Assembly (NCBI RefSeq): GCF_013085545.1
Contig: NZ_CP039543.1
Span: 2,232,001-2,296,000, forward strand
Origin: Oceanidesulfovibrio marinus
Lineage (GTDB): Bacteria > Desulfobacterota > Desulfovibrionia > Desulfovibrionales > Desulfovibrionaceae
Direction: 5' to 3'
Length of the DNA: 64,000 nucleotides
The notes under the pieces: generated by a model
What the model was told of the DNA's origin: nothing
Seen by the model: the letters and a program-made list of their open reading frames with translations, nothing else
The model's database searches: none
Program-made: the position numbers and the translations under genes
Part shown: positions 17,117-29,663 of the stretch, piece by piece
Layout: the number at the start of each line of letters is the position of its first letter
Position numbering within the stretch: position 1 is the first letter of the stretch

Positions 17117-17296
17117 ATTGTGATTCTGGAAAACTTTTTCGTGCACCGTCTTTGCATGGACACGCCGTTTTTCCTTGAAACAACGCGTATCCACATTTTG
17201 CGAGTATGTTTTTCCCGGCGCATTTCAGCTTCAAGTCCTTTATCCACGGGGAAATTCAGCCTAAAGAACATTCCACCCCGGACCGATACATGGGGT

Positions 17297-19003
17297 ATGA
17301 TCGCTCCTATCGATACCAATTATTCACAGCTTCAATCGGCTAAGTCCGCCGGCGCTGCCTCCCCGACCGAGGCAGAAACCGCCGCCGCAAAAGCCGGGCT
17401 GTCCGGAAAGTCCGGCCAAATTCTGGATACTGTGAACATCTCCAGCGAGGCCCGGACCAAGTGGGCCACGCTCTCCGTGGAGTCTCCCGAAGAGAACGCC
17501 ACAGAGAGTATGGACACCTGGGAAAGCCGGCTGGGCCTGCAGAGCGGGACCACCAAGCTGGAGAACGGCCACACCCGCGTCGTGAAGATAGAGGGCTCAA
17601 ACCTGGAGATTCAGGAGTTCGCCAATGGCAAGCTGGTGCAGTCCACCACCGGCGGGCTGACCGAATCGGGCATATCCCTGAACACCGAGATCTACAACAA
17701 GTGGGGCAAGGTCAGCCAGACGATCCAGACGGAGCTGGAAGAAGCAGAGGACGGCACGGTCAAGGCCTCGCGCTCCCTCCAGTGGTTCGACGGCGAGGAA
17801 CTGACCCGATCCATGCACGAGGAGATGTCGCTCAACAGCCAGTACAGCAAGGTCTCCGACCTAAGCAGCGGCATGCAGTTCCAGATAACGCAGTTCCTGG
17901 GCGGCGAGACCCAGGTCGATCCGGAAGACCTGAAGAATCTGACCCTGGACAAGCACGTCACCAAATATTCCGCGAACATACAGGACTATGCCAACGGCAC
18001 GCTCATCCGGGACACCGCCATCCGCCAGAATGCGAGCTACGACAATGTGACCAACAGGTCCGACCAACGCATCGGCAACCTGGAGGCCAGACACACTGCC
18101 GAGCTCAGCCACTCGGTCAACCTGTCCTTTGAAACCAGTGAGTACGACAAGGACGGCGAGCTGATCCGCCAGGTTAGCTTTACGGAAGCACAGGCGGACG
18201 GGCAGGACGCCAACGACGGCAAGTTGCAACAGGATCTGTCCGTGTCCTGGTACGTTGACGGCGAGATCGTGAAGCAGAGTTCCGGCAGCCTGACGCTGGA
18301 GGAGACGGAGAACGCCAAGCTCCACAAGCGGCCAAACCTCCTGGAGATGCTCGATCTGAGTCAGGAGGAGTATTCCACAGACGAGCCGCAATCGTCGGCC
18401 GATCTCCTGTCCAGGAACTTGCTGGACAACATCTCCGAGGCCGATACGCACAACAAGGGCCTTAAGCGGCACATCGGCAAGGGCCATTACAACTCGGCCG
18501 ACGACATCGCCAAATGGGGCGCGGGCAGCCAGCCCTACAGCATCTCCTGGACCGATACCCTCTACGCCGACGGCGACATGGTCTCCCGTCAGACTGACGA
18601 GGAGTCCGCCAGGAAGAACCCGGCGTATAACCCGCTGGAGTTCCACGTGGCCCGCGGCCTGACCGAGAACGACCCTGCCGCCATCCTGCGCAGCACCAGC
18701 CATACGGATGTGGGCTACGAAAACGGCTTCGAGAAAAGCCGTGGCACTGTGGAGTCCCACGAGTACACCCATCCGGACAAGGACGGCGTGGACGAGCTCA
18801 AGACCCACACCCGAGGCGTCGTGGAAAAGGGACTGCACAAGGAGTCCGCCAGCCGGTCCTATGACGGCGGCATCGAGGCCCACGATCCGGAAGCGGACAA
18901 GGCGTCCCACTCCATGGCCCGGGAGATGACCCTGACCTTTGATGATCTCTTTGACCAGCTCCATGGCCTTGACGACACGCTGAAGCCGCAAGAGCAGTGG
19001 TAG
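17297..19003 (+). CDS. Large repeat protein of unknown function
   Basis: A 568-residue, highly polar and acidic protein with no signal peptide or membrane helix that I can see. The N-terminal ~55 residues are Ala/Ser-rich, ending DTVNISSEARTKW, a VNISSEA-type motif seen in small flagellum-linked proteins. The rest holds at least seven irregular copies of an aromatic-x(1-2)-D/N-G turn followed by a strand: EFANGKLVQS, QWFDGEELTRS, DYANGTLIRD, EYDKDGELIRQ, WYVDGEIVKQ, TLYADGDMVSRQ and GYENGFEKSR. This suggests stacked beta-hairpins. ATG 17297 has GGGG just before it; upstream sequence in frame is not protein-like. A strong terminator follows. No function assigned. Confidence 0.8.
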   Translation: MIAPIDTNYSQLQSAKSAGAASPTEAETAAAKAGLSGKSGQILDTVNISSEARTKWATLSVESPEENATESMDTWESRLGLQSGTTKLENGHTRVVKIEGSNLEIQEFANGKLVQSTTGGLTESGISLNTEIYNKWGKVSQTIQTELEEAEDGTVKASRSLQWFDGEELTRSMHEEMSLNSQYSKVSDLSSGMQFQITQFLGGETQVDPEDLKNLTLDKHVTKYSANIQDYANGTLIRDTAIRQNASYDNVTNRSDQRIGNLEARHTAELSHSVNLSFETSEYDKDGELIRQVSFTEAQADGQDANDGKLQQDLSVSWYVDGEIVKQSSGSLTLEETENAKLHKRPNLLEMLDLSQEEYSTDEPQSSADLLSRNLLDNISEADTHNKGLKRHIGKGHYNSADDIAKWGAGSQPYSISWTDTLYADGDMVSRQTDEESARKNPAYNPLEFHVARGLTENDPAAILRSTSHTDVGYENGFEKSRGTVESHEYTHPDKDGVDELKTHTRGVVEKGLHKESASRSYDGGIEAHDPEADKASHSMAREMTLTFDDLFDQLHGLDDTLKPQEQW

Positions 19004-19028
19004 CCGCCACACCCATCGAGCACCCAGA

Positions 19029-19058
19029 ACGCCGGCGAATCACCCCGCCGGCGTTTTT
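19029..19058 (+). terminator. Terminator after the large repeat-protein gene
   Basis: Nine-base perfect stem ACGCCGGCG / CGCCGGCGT with an 8-base loop, followed by TTTTT. Confidence 0.92.
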
Positions 19059-19182
19059 ATTTGGCGCTCCATTGCCAATCCTTCATCGACGGTCGCCACT
19101 CCTCGCTTGCCAAAACAGCGGCCATGGCTATGATGTGGGTTACCCGTTCCAATCTTTTTGACACGCAGCCCAGGAGAAACCC

Positions 19183-19578
19183 ATGCGCATTACGATATCC
19201 CGCACCATCCTCGTTCTCGCGGCCCTTGCCACTCTCGCCGTGGCAGGCACGGCCTTTGCCGGCGGAGCCGCCGGATTCAGCGCCAAGTTCGAGGACATGG
19301 ACAAGAACAGCGACAACACCGTGGATCAGGACGAGTTCGTCACCCACTTCAAGGACAACAACAACGCCGCCGGCGCATTCACCATTATCGATCGGGACAA
19401 GAGCGGCGGCCTGAACCAGGAAGAGTGGGACGGGTTCATGAAGGTGCACGGCGGCGGCCAGCACATGAAGCCCGGCTCCGGCATGGGCGGCATGCCGCCC
19501 CACGGCATGATGAAGGCCCCCCACGGCAAGATGCCGCCGCACCAGGGCCAGGCGCCCCAGGGCAACGGCACCGAGTAG
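19183..19578 (+). CDS. Small exported EF-hand protein (copy 2)
   Basis: A 131-residue protein with a clear signal peptide (LATLAVAGTAFAGG, cleavage near residue 26). Two EF-hand loops follow: DKNSDNTVDQDE and DRDKSGGLNQEE. The C-terminal ~45 residues are a His/Met/Pro/Gly-rich tail (MPPHGMMKAPHGKMPPHQG), which could bind copper or another soft metal; copy 1 lacks this tail. GGAG precedes ATG 19183. It is probably a periplasmic calcium-binding protein that arose by duplication, and it shares the E-E-W/T-E-W and K-x-H-G features of copy 1. Confidence 0.88.
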   Translation: MRITISRTILVLAALATLAVAGTAFAGGAAGFSAKFEDMDKNSDNTVDQDEFVTHFKDNNNAAGAFTIIDRDKSGGLNQEEWDGFMKVHGGGQHMKPGSGMGGMPPHGMMKAPHGKMPPHQGQAPQGNGTE

Positions 19579-19605
19579 CATCGGCCGCGCATATCCTTGC
19601 ACTAT

Positions 19606-19645
19606 AAAAAGGCGCCGATCCCACACGAGGGGTCGGCGCCTTTTT
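19606..19645. terminator. Bidirectional terminator between convergent genes
   Basis: AAAAAGGCGCCGATCCC pairs with GGGGTCGGCGCCTTTTT across a 6-base loop. It serves EF-hand gene 2 on the plus strand and the exported-protein gene on the minus strand. Confidence 0.92.
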
Positions 19646-19688
19646 GGGTTGTCTATCGTATCCGGATAGCTCCGGGACAGCAGAACCG

Positions 19689-20279
19689 CTACGGCATGGA
19701 GGTGCCGCGCATGCGCATCATCTCCAGCCAGTAGAGCCGGTCCAGCTTCTGCTCGTCGATGTCCTCTGCGCCCTGGTCCAGGGCCAGCTCCACGTGCTCG
19801 TACAGTGGCAGAAAGTAGTAGGCGAGCTTCATGGCCCCAGTGCGCTTGATCTTTTTGAGCTTCACCTTGAGGTGCTCGAAGCGCCACTGCCGGACGTACG
19901 TCTCGGTCTCGTCTATGATGCGTGGCTCGCCGTACTCCTTGGTCCAGCGTTGCAGCAGCATGTCGAAAAGTTCCTGCGTGGCCACGTCCACATACACGCC
20001 GTAAAGCCTGCCTTCGATAAAGCCATAGATGATGCGTGGCTGGGGGAACCCTTCGAACTCGAAGTCCTCCTGCGTGTTCAGGTAGAACTCGGCATTGCCG
20101 CGCTGCTTGAGCTTGGCGAAGTGCTCAAGCCCTTCCCGCGGCGCACCCCAGGGAATGCCGTTAAACCCTGGCGGCCCCTGCGGTTCCGCCTGTGCGACGG
20201 CGACCAGGGCGACAAGGAGCGCTGCCGCAAAAAGCGATGCGAGCCAAAGGCGCGGGCAAGGCGATCCGTTGGTTGCCAT
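19689..20279 (-). CDS. Small exported protein, F-x-G-x-x-WG-x-P family (copy 2)
   Basis: A 196-residue protein with a signal peptide (ASLFAAALLVALVAVAQA, about residues 14-31). The mature start FNGIPWGAPREGLEHF matches FDGLAWGTPLEDVESD of the product at 13118-13684, and both continue with a Tyr-rich strand (RIIYGFIEGRLYGVYVDV here) and a W-x-x-EYGE segment before a charged end. GGAG precedes ATG 20279. It ends at a shared bidirectional terminator. Function unknown; envelope location likely. Confidence 0.78.
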   Translation of the reverse strand: MATNGSPCPRLWLASLFAAALLVALVAVAQAEPQGPPGFNGIPWGAPREGLEHFAKLKQRGNAEFYLNTQEDFEFEGFPQPRIIYGFIEGRLYGVYVDVATQELFDMLLQRWTKEYGEPRIIDETETYVRQWRFEHLKVKLKKIKRTGAMKLAYYFLPLYEHVELALDQGAEDIDEQKLDRLYWLEMMRMRGTSMP

Positions 20280-20493
20280 GATCAGACTCCAGGTGGCGGC
20301 GGTTGACGTATCCTCCGGCGATCATTGCCGGTGCGTCCTGGCGGCAGAACATCCGCCACCGGGAAATGCACCCCAAATCTACCAGAAAGGCCGCGCTGCT
20401 CAAAGGAAAAAGGCCGGAAAAGTGGACGCGAGTCATACTGATTGTTATCATTACTGTTCGATTCTCGAACCTCAACATCAAGGAGCAACCCGC

Positions 20494-21138
20494 ATGCCTC
20501 ACTTCCACCGCCCGAAGCTCGTGACCCGGGCCGTGCTCATCGGTGCGTGCCTGGCCATCCTGATCATAGCCGGATGTACATCGCGAGGAGCGCTGGTGCA
20601 GACCGCGCCGCCAGAGCAGATGGAGCTCTTCAAGGAGTACAGCTTCAAGCACAAGGTTTCGGACGACTTTTCCCACGGGCCGAAGTTCCGCATAGATAAA
20701 TACTCGACCATCGGCCTGTTCAACCCCCGCAACCCGAAATGGCCCAGAGACACCACCCTGACCCTCACCGGCCTGCCTGCGGGCAAGCGCGTGGTCATCA
20801 CGTATGATCTCTTCATGGTCGGCGAGTGGGAAAACCACGGCAAGTTCACCGACCACTACTATGTGTACGTGCCAGACGGCCCCACCGTGTACGAGCTGCA
20901 GGACTTCCCATGCAAGCTCGCGCAGTACGGCGTCGAGGAATCTGCCATCGGCAGCGACGGCTTTGTGCGCGTCAAACGCCGCACCCTGGGCTACTGGATT
21001 CAGCCCATCACCGTGGTGGTTCCCGCCTCGGCCGTGGTCAATGGAACCCTCAAGGTCACCTTCTACGCCGACCTTTCCGGTCGCGGCACCGAGTTCATGG
21101 CTATGGACAATTTCAAGGTTTTCGTGGAGAAATCCTAG
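20494..21138 (+). CDS. Lipoprotein of unknown function
   Basis: A 214-residue lipoprotein: basic start, hydrophobic helix and lipobox IIAGC with Cys28 as the lipidation site. The mature part has an all-beta character with a jelly-roll-like pattern (FSHGPKFRIDKYSTIGLFNP; LTLTGLPAGKRVVITYDLFMVGEWENH; GTLKVTFYADLSG), as in carbohydrate-binding or C2-like secreted domains. A single Cys pair is not conserved. AAGGAG lies 8 bases before ATG 20494; the frame is open upstream but not protein-like. It stands alone before glnS. Confidence 0.82.
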   Translation: MPHFHRPKLVTRAVLIGACLAILIIAGCTSRGALVQTAPPEQMELFKEYSFKHKVSDDFSHGPKFRIDKYSTIGLFNPRNPKWPRDTTLTLTGLPAGKRVVITYDLFMVGEWENHGKFTDHYYVYVPDGPTVYELQDFPCKLAQYGVEESAIGSDGFVRVKRRTLGYWIQPITVVVPASAVVNGTLKVTFYADLSGRGTEFMAMDNFKVFVEKS

Positions 21139-21227
21139 CGCAACGCGCGAAACACCGGCGCGCCCGGCTGAAACAATGCTCGGGGCCGGGCGCGCCTTCA
21201 TGAACCCATGCTGAACGAGCACGTAGA

Positions 21228-22940
21228 ATGAGCAACAAAGAGACCATGCCGGACAACACTACCCCCGAGACAGCCTCCCGCACCAACTTTATCCGCGAAG
21301 TCATCGACGCCGATCTGGAAAGCGGCAAGTACGACGGCCGCGTGCAGACACGGTTTCCCCCGGAACCCAACGGCTATCTGCACATCGGCCACGCCAAGTC
21401 CATCTGCCTGAACTTCGGCATTGCACGCGACTATGAAGGCCGCTGCAACATGCGCTTCGACGATACCAACCCGCTGACCGAAGAGGTGGAGTACGTGGAC
21501 TCCATCCAGGCGGACGTCCGCTGGCTCGGCTTTGACTGGAGCGAGCGCCACTTCGCCTCCGATTACTTCGACCAGCTTTTCGAGTACGCCGTACAGCTCA
21601 TCAAGAAGGGCAAGGCGTACGTGGACGACCTTTCGGCCGAGGAAATCCGCGAGCACCGCGGCACCCTGACCGAGCCGGGCACGAACAGCCCGTACCGCGA
21701 CCGCACCATCGAGGAGAACCTCGACCTCTTCATGCGCATGAAGAACGGAGAGTTCGAGGATGGCAGCCGCGTGCTGCGCGCCAAGATCGACATGAGCCAT
21801 CCCAACATCGTGATGCGCGACCCCACGCTCTACCGCATCCGCAAGGCGCCGCACCACCGCACCGGGGACAAGTGGGTCATCTACCCCATGTACGACTTCA
21901 CCCACTGCATCTCGGACTCCATCGAGAAGGTCACCCACTCCCTCTGCACCCTGGAGTTCAAGAACAACCGCGAGCTGTACGACTGGGTGCTGGACACTTT
22001 GGAGGTCTACCACCCGCAGCAGATCGAGTTCGCGCGGCTCAACCTTTCCTACACCGTGCTCTCCAAGCGCCGGCTTATCCAGCTCGTGCGCGAGGGCTAT
22101 GTGGACGGGTGGGACGATCCCCGCATGCCCACCATGGTCGGCCTGCGCCGGCGCGGCATTCCGGCGGCTGCCATCCGGGACTTCTGCGAGCGCATCGGCG
22201 TAGCCAAGGCGGACAACCTCGTGGACATCGCCCTCCTGGAGCACTGCGTGCGCGAGGAGCTGAACCGCACGGCCCCGCGCATCATGGGCGTTCTGAACCC
22301 CATCAAGGCAACCATCGAGAACTACCCGGAAGACCAGGTTGAGTGGTTCGAGATGCCGTACTTCCCGGACGAGCCCGAAAAAGGCACGCGGCAGGTGCCC
22401 TTCTCCCGTACGCTCTACCTGGAGCGCGACGACTTCCGCGAGGAGGCGCCCAGGAAGTTCTTCCGGCTCGCCCCGGGCCGCGAGGTGCGGCTGCGCTATG
22501 CCTACTACGTGACCTGCACGGACGTGATCAAGGACGCCGAGGGCAACGTGACCGAGCTCATCCTGCGCTACGACCCGGAAACCAAGGGCGGCTGGTCCAA
22601 GGACGGCCGCAAGGTCAAGGGCACGCTCCACTGGGTCAGCGCAAACCACGCCCTGGAGTGCGAGACACGGCTCTACGACCGGCTCTTTACCGTGGAAAAC
22701 CCCATGGACAAGCAGCACGGAGATTTCAAGAACACCATCAACGAGGACTCGCTGGAGATGGTGACGAGCTACGTGGAACCGTCGCTCAAGGACGCCGAGC
22801 CCGGCCTGCAGGTGCAGTTCGAACGCCTCGGCTACTTCTGCGTGGACACGAGAGACTCCAAACCGGGCCAGCCGGTCTTCAACCGCACGGTTACTCTGCG
22901 CGACAGCTGGGCGCGCATCGAGCGTTCGCAGAAGAAGTAG
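21228..22940 (+). CDS. glnS: Glutaminyl-tRNA synthetase
   Basis: A 570-residue class I aminoacyl-tRNA synthetase that charges tRNA-Gln. The HIGH-type motif is in [15 protein letters not shown] (~residues 44-58), followed by MRFDDTNP and DWSE. The KMSKS counterpart is VLSKRRL (~residue 270), and the C-terminal half is the anticodon-binding beta-barrel region ([26 protein letters not shown]). The length is normal for bacterial GlnRS. ATG 21228 has a weak ribosome-binding site; ATG 21246 is an alternative. The presence of GlnRS means glutamine is charged directly, though a GatCAB route for Asn may still exist. Confidence 0.97.
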   Translation: MSNKETMPDNTTPETASRTNFIREVIDADLESGKYDGRVQTRFPPEPNGYLHIGHAKSICLNFGIARDYEGRCNMRFDDTNPLTEEVEYVDSIQADVRWLGFDWSERHFASDYFDQLFEYAVQLIKKGKAYVDDLSAEEIREHRGTLTEPGTNSPYRDRTIEENLDLFMRMKNGEFEDGSRVLRAKIDMSHPNIVMRDPTLYRIRKAPHHRTGDKWVIYPMYDFTHCISDSIEKVTHSLCTLEFKNNRELYDWVLDTLEVYHPQQIEFARLNLSYTVLSKRRLIQLVREGYVDGWDDPRMPTMVGLRRRGIPAAAIRDFCERIGVAKADNLVDIALLEHCVREELNRTAPRIMGVLNPIKATIENYPEDQVEWFEMPYFPDEPEKGTRQVPFSRTLYLERDDFREEAPRKFFRLAPGREVRLRYAYYVTCTDVIKDAEGNVTELILRYDPETKGGWSKDGRKVKGTLHWVSANHALECETRLYDRLFTVENPMDKQHGDFKNTINEDSLEMVTSYVEPSLKDAEPGLQVQFERLGYFCVDTRDSKPGQPVFNRTVTLRDSWARIERSQKK

Positions 22941-23030
22941 GAAAGATAAGGACGGCGGCAGCCGTTTCCGGATTGATTATACAATGCAATCCGGCAGGCT
23001 GTTAAGAAAGGTTTGAGAGCAAGGGACAAG

Positions 23031-23081
23031 AAAAATTCAAGAACGACGCGTAGTTTCTCATACGCGAGGGTTTGAATTTTT
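23031..23081. repeat. Nested inverted repeat (hairpin)
   Basis: AAAAATTCAA (23031-23040) pairs perfectly with TTGAATTTTT (23072-23081). Inside, CGCGTA (23047-23052) pairs with TACGCG (23061-23066) over an 8-base loop. The outer A/T arms would let it end transcription in both directions. Confidence 0.7.
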
Positions 23082-23139
23082 TGATGGAACGCAGCTATCG
23101 GGCCTTTATCAGCAGCCTGACTAGAGGCTGAAAACAGCA

Positions 23140-23172
23140 ACGCGGCGTCCCGGACCATCCGGGGCGCCGCGT
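23140..23172. repeat. Long GC-rich hairpin
   Basis: ACGCGGCGTCCCGG pairs with CCGGGGCGCCGCGT (one G-T pair) around a 5-base loop; ACAGCA / TGCTGT extends the stem after a 2-base bulge. No T tract follows, so it is not a classic terminator. Confidence 0.6.
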
Positions 23173-23488
23173 GCTGCTGTGGAGGAGTGTGCCTTTACCG
23201 TGCGTGTCCCGCTTAGAAATTAGCAGGAAGCGGGCCAGAAAAAGAGCCCCTTCTCATATTTGTTTTTAACACTCTATAATTACTGATTAATTAATTTCAG
23301 ACCTGACCGATACCGCCAAAAATGAAATGTTTTGTCGCTGCCCGGTATCGTTTTCTTGTCGCTTCCGTTAACATTTTAGTAACTCCATCTACAATTTTGT
23401 AGCATTTATACGCCGCACGACAAAACCGTCACAGCGCCTGCGACAATCTATACTGAACCGCCTCGTCGCCTGCTGCCTTTTCACGTCA

Positions 23489-24433
23489 TCATTCCTTTGC
23501 AATACCAGCAAGTTGCCGCAGCAGACCCAGATTTTTGAAGTCGTACTCCAGATTCTCGCCCTTGGGCATCTCTATGACCATGGGGATGGTCCGCAGGTAC
23601 GGGTCTTTGACGACTCCGGCAAATCCTTCCACACCGATGAACCCTTCGCCGATGTGGGTGTGCCTGTCTTTTCTGGACCCGAGCTCGGTCTTGGAGTCGT
23701 TCAGATGCAGCAGGCCCAGCCGCCCCCGCAGGCCGGCGGCGTCCATCTCCGCCAGGGTCTTTGATAAACCAGCCGGCGTGGACAGGTCGTATCCGGCGGC
23801 AAAGGCGTGGCACGTATCCACGCAGATGCCCAGCCGCGACTCGTTTTCTGCCGCAGCGATGATCGCGGCGAGCTCGGCAAAGGTGCTACCCAGGGTGGAG
23901 CCCTGCCCGGCCGTGATCTCCAGAAGCACTTTGGGCTCGGCGTGCACAGCCGCGCCTTCTTTGGCCAGCATCTCTCCGGCCATGGCGAAGGCCGCGTCCA
24001 ACCCCCTGGCAACGGCGGCAATGCCTGCCTCCGGCCCGGCCTCCTGCGGCGCGCCGGGGTGCAGCACGATGTCGGTCACGCCCAGCCGTGCGCAGCGGTA
24101 GATTTCCCGCGCCAGCGAGGCCACGGACTTCTCCACGATCTCCGGCTTGGGGCTGGCCAGGTTGATAAGATAGGAGGCGTGCGAGGCCACGGGGTACGGT
24201 CCCCACTCGGCCCAGGCCGAGCGGAAGGCCTCCACCTCGGCCTCGTCCATGGGCGCGTCCTTCCACGTCCGCTGGTTGCGGGTAAAGAGCTGCAGGGCCG
24301 TGCCCCGGACCTTGCGTATGCGTCCGAACGCCGTGTCCAGCCCACCAGCCACGCTCATGTGCGCGCCGAGCATCAATACGTTCGCGGGCTGCGCCGCCGT
24401 GCTTTGTTTTTCCGTTGTCCCTTGCTCAGGCAT
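23489..24433 (-). CDS. nfo: Endonuclease IV (apurinic/apyrimidinic endonuclease)
   Basis: A 314-residue zinc-dependent AP endonuclease of base-excision repair that cuts the DNA backbone 5' of abasic sites. Signatures in order: LGAHMSVAGGLDTA (~22-35), LQLFTRNQRTW, VASHASYLINLASP, the GICVDTCHAFAAGYD box (~206-220), LHLNDSKTELGSRKDRH and HIGEGFIG. These carry the His/Asp/Glu ligands for the three-zinc site. The first ~18 residues are an unconserved extension; the core length is normal. ATG 24433 has AAGGA upstream. The gene is monocistronic and divergent from the binding-protein gene. Confidence 0.95.
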   Translation of the reverse strand: MPEQGTTEKQSTAAQPANVLMLGAHMSVAGGLDTAFGRIRKVRGTALQLFTRNQRTWKDAPMDEAEVEAFRSAWAEWGPYPVASHASYLINLASPKPEIVEKSVASLAREIYRCARLGVTDIVLHPGAPQEAGPEAGIAAVARGLDAAFAMAGEMLAKEGAAVHAEPKVLLEITAGQGSTLGSTFAELAAIIAAAENESRLGICVDTCHAFAAGYDLSTPAGLSKTLAEMDAAGLRGRLGLLHLNDSKTELGSRKDRHTHIGEGFIGVEGFAGVVKDPYLRTIPMVIEMPKGENLEYDFKNLGLLRQLAGIAKE

Positions 24434-24739
24434 ACCGTGTCTGTCCTTGTCGATGTGTGGCGAATCCCGTCCCGGATTTCTTTACCGAAGCCGGCCCCCG
24501 AGGTCCGCAATCGAAGCATGGTAATCACGGAAAATGATTCCGGCCAGCCGGGCAGGTGTTTTTTCTGAAACGATCGGGCTCCGCGGTATACGCGGCCGCG
24601 CTTCAAATGGCGAACGATTTGGACATATTTCTCTGGGATCAATTGTGGACGTGATGTTTTCCCCAGGCTATTATGGGTATAATGCTGGGGTAGATATCCA
24701 TTAATCGGGCCGATACACTCCGAATTTACACAAGGCGCC
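24434..24739. other. Divergent intergenic region, nfo / binding protein
   Basis: This 306-base region separates nfo from the plus-strand binding-protein operon. It holds a candidate promoter for the latter at 24655-24683 (listed separately). I see no terminator or operator in the rest. Confidence 0.4.
24655..24683 (+). promoter_or_regulatory. Candidate promoter of the binding protein / hybrid kinase operon
   Basis: A perfect -10 TATAAT (24678-24683), preceded by GGG, has a poor -35 (TGTTTT, 24655-24660) at 17-base spacing, 57 bases before ATG 24740. A weak -35 suggests activator dependence (inference). Confidence 0.45.
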
Positions 24740-25519
24740 ATGTCACGTTTGCAGCTATCGCCATTCGCATACTGCGTCCGAAGCTCCATTGCATGGTCTT
24801 TTGCTCTCGCGGCCCTGATGATCGCGGCGCTGGCCGTTCCGTCATCTGCCTCGCAGCAGATCACCATCAATTCGACCTACTCGCCGCCCTACACCACGCC
24901 GAACCGTGACGGCTACTTCGACCTCCTGCTCATCGAGGCCTTCGGCAGGCTGGGCTACCAGGTGCATGTGAACATGCTGCCAGCCCAGCGAGCCCTGGCG
25001 GACGCGGCCAGCGGACGCGCCGACGGCGACATAGGCCGCATAGCCGGTCTTGATAAATCGTATCCCTCTTTGGTGCGCGTGCCGGAACCGGCGCTGGACT
25101 CCCGCGAGTTCGTGGGTTTCTCGCGGCATGTGGATATCGCGACCACGAGCTGGGAGACGCTCGCCCCATACCACCTGGCCTACGTGGAGGGCTGGCAGAT
25201 ATTCCGCGACAATATTCCGAAACAGGCCACCGTGACCGCGCTCCACTCCACCGACGCCCTCTTCCGCTTTCTGGACAAGGATCGCTGCGACATCGCCTTG
25301 ACCGCGCGCTTCGACGGTTTGGCAATGCTCAAGGCGCTGCACATCGAGGACGTGCACATCCTTGAACCGCCCCTCGCCTCTCTCAAGATGTACCTGTACC
25401 TCAACAGAAACCGGATCGACCTGGTCGAGCCGCTGGCCGAAATCTTTCGGGAGATGAAGGCGGACGGCTCCATTGATTCGATCCGGACTCAGGTATTCGG
25501 GCGCTACGCCCGGCGTTGA
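24740..25519 (+). CDS. Periplasmic solute-binding protein (SBP_bac_3-like)
   Basis: A 259-residue exported protein with a signal peptide (LAALMIAALAVPSSAS, cleavage near residue 38). The mature part resembles family 3 amino-acid-type binding proteins: ITINSTYSPPYTTPNRDGYFDLLLIEAFGRLGYQV, then a central LAYVEGWQIFRDN lobe and a C-terminal MKADGSIDSIRTQVFGRY, which matches the usual gdGtl..i..ky ending. The arginine and aspartate of amino-acid ligand binding are not obvious, so the ligand is open. The hybrid kinase starts 4 bases after its stop, so the protein may deliver a ligand signal to that kinase rather than to a transporter (inference). Confidence 0.85.
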   Translation: MSRLQLSPFAYCVRSSIAWSFALAALMIAALAVPSSASQQITINSTYSPPYTTPNRDGYFDLLLIEAFGRLGYQVHVNMLPAQRALADAASGRADGDIGRIAGLDKSYPSLVRVPEPALDSREFVGFSRHVDIATTSWETLAPYHLAYVEGWQIFRDNIPKQATVTALHSTDALFRFLDKDRCDIALTARFDGLAMLKALHIEDVHILEPPLASLKMYLYLNRNRIDLVEPLAEIFREMKADGSIDSIRTQVFGRYARR

Positions 25520-25523
25520 AAAC

Positions 25524-29234
<3,711 letters not shown>

Positions 29235-29314
29235 TCAGCCGGGCAAGGGTTCCGAGCTCCGCGGACACCCATCCGCAGGCTCTTCGAGCAGCACAAACAC
29301 ATCAGGAGGACGTC

Positions 29315-29500
29315 ATGCTCCACCGCATCCTGCGCGGCGTCGCCGGCTTTTTCGTACTCCTCAGCCTTGTTCTGGCGCAGACCCACTCCAAGTCCTGGCT
29401 CCTGTTCACGGCCTTTGTCGGCCTCAACCTCCTGCAATCCGCCTTTACCGACTGGTGCCCGCTCAAGAGGCTGCTGGAGCGGCTCGGCGTGCGCGGGTGA
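29315..29500 (+). CDS. DUF2892 (YgaP-like) small membrane protein
   Basis: A 61-residue inner-membrane protein with two hydrophobic helices (FFVLLSLVLAQ and WLLFTAFVGLNLLQSAFT), followed by the W-C-P-L-K-R-L-L motif of the DUF2892 family. Relatives are the membrane part of YgaP and stand-alone proteins often found near rhodaneses. The Cys in DWCPLKRLL is the family hallmark. AGGAGG precedes ATG 29315. It lies 80 bases after the hybrid kinase, perhaps a separate unit. Confidence 0.88.
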   Translation: MLHRILRGVAGFFVLLSLVLAQTHSKSWLLFTAFVGLNLLQSAFTDWCPLKRLLERLGVRG

Positions 29501-29663
29501 GCCTGTCCGGCTTCCAGACCCCGCTCGCGCTCGCCTCTGGTCGGAAATTATTCAGGCGCGGCCCTTCCACGGGCTGACCGCCTACCGCCTGCTGTGGTAC
29601 GGTCATCCGTATGCATGCAGCGGCGACCACAGCCGCCGCAGGAATACCGAACAGGAGGACCAG

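Larger units (their letters stand above)
22941..23488. other. 548-base intergenic region after glnS
   Basis: The gap between convergent glnS and nfo holds a small ACGGC/GCCGT hairpin at 22952-22965 (possible weak glnS terminator), a nested hairpin at 23031-23081, a long GC-rich hairpin at 23140-23172 and an AT-rich stretch (about 23215-23420) unlike its surroundings. I find no convincing open reading frame. A small RNA or repeat is possible. Confidence 0.5.
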
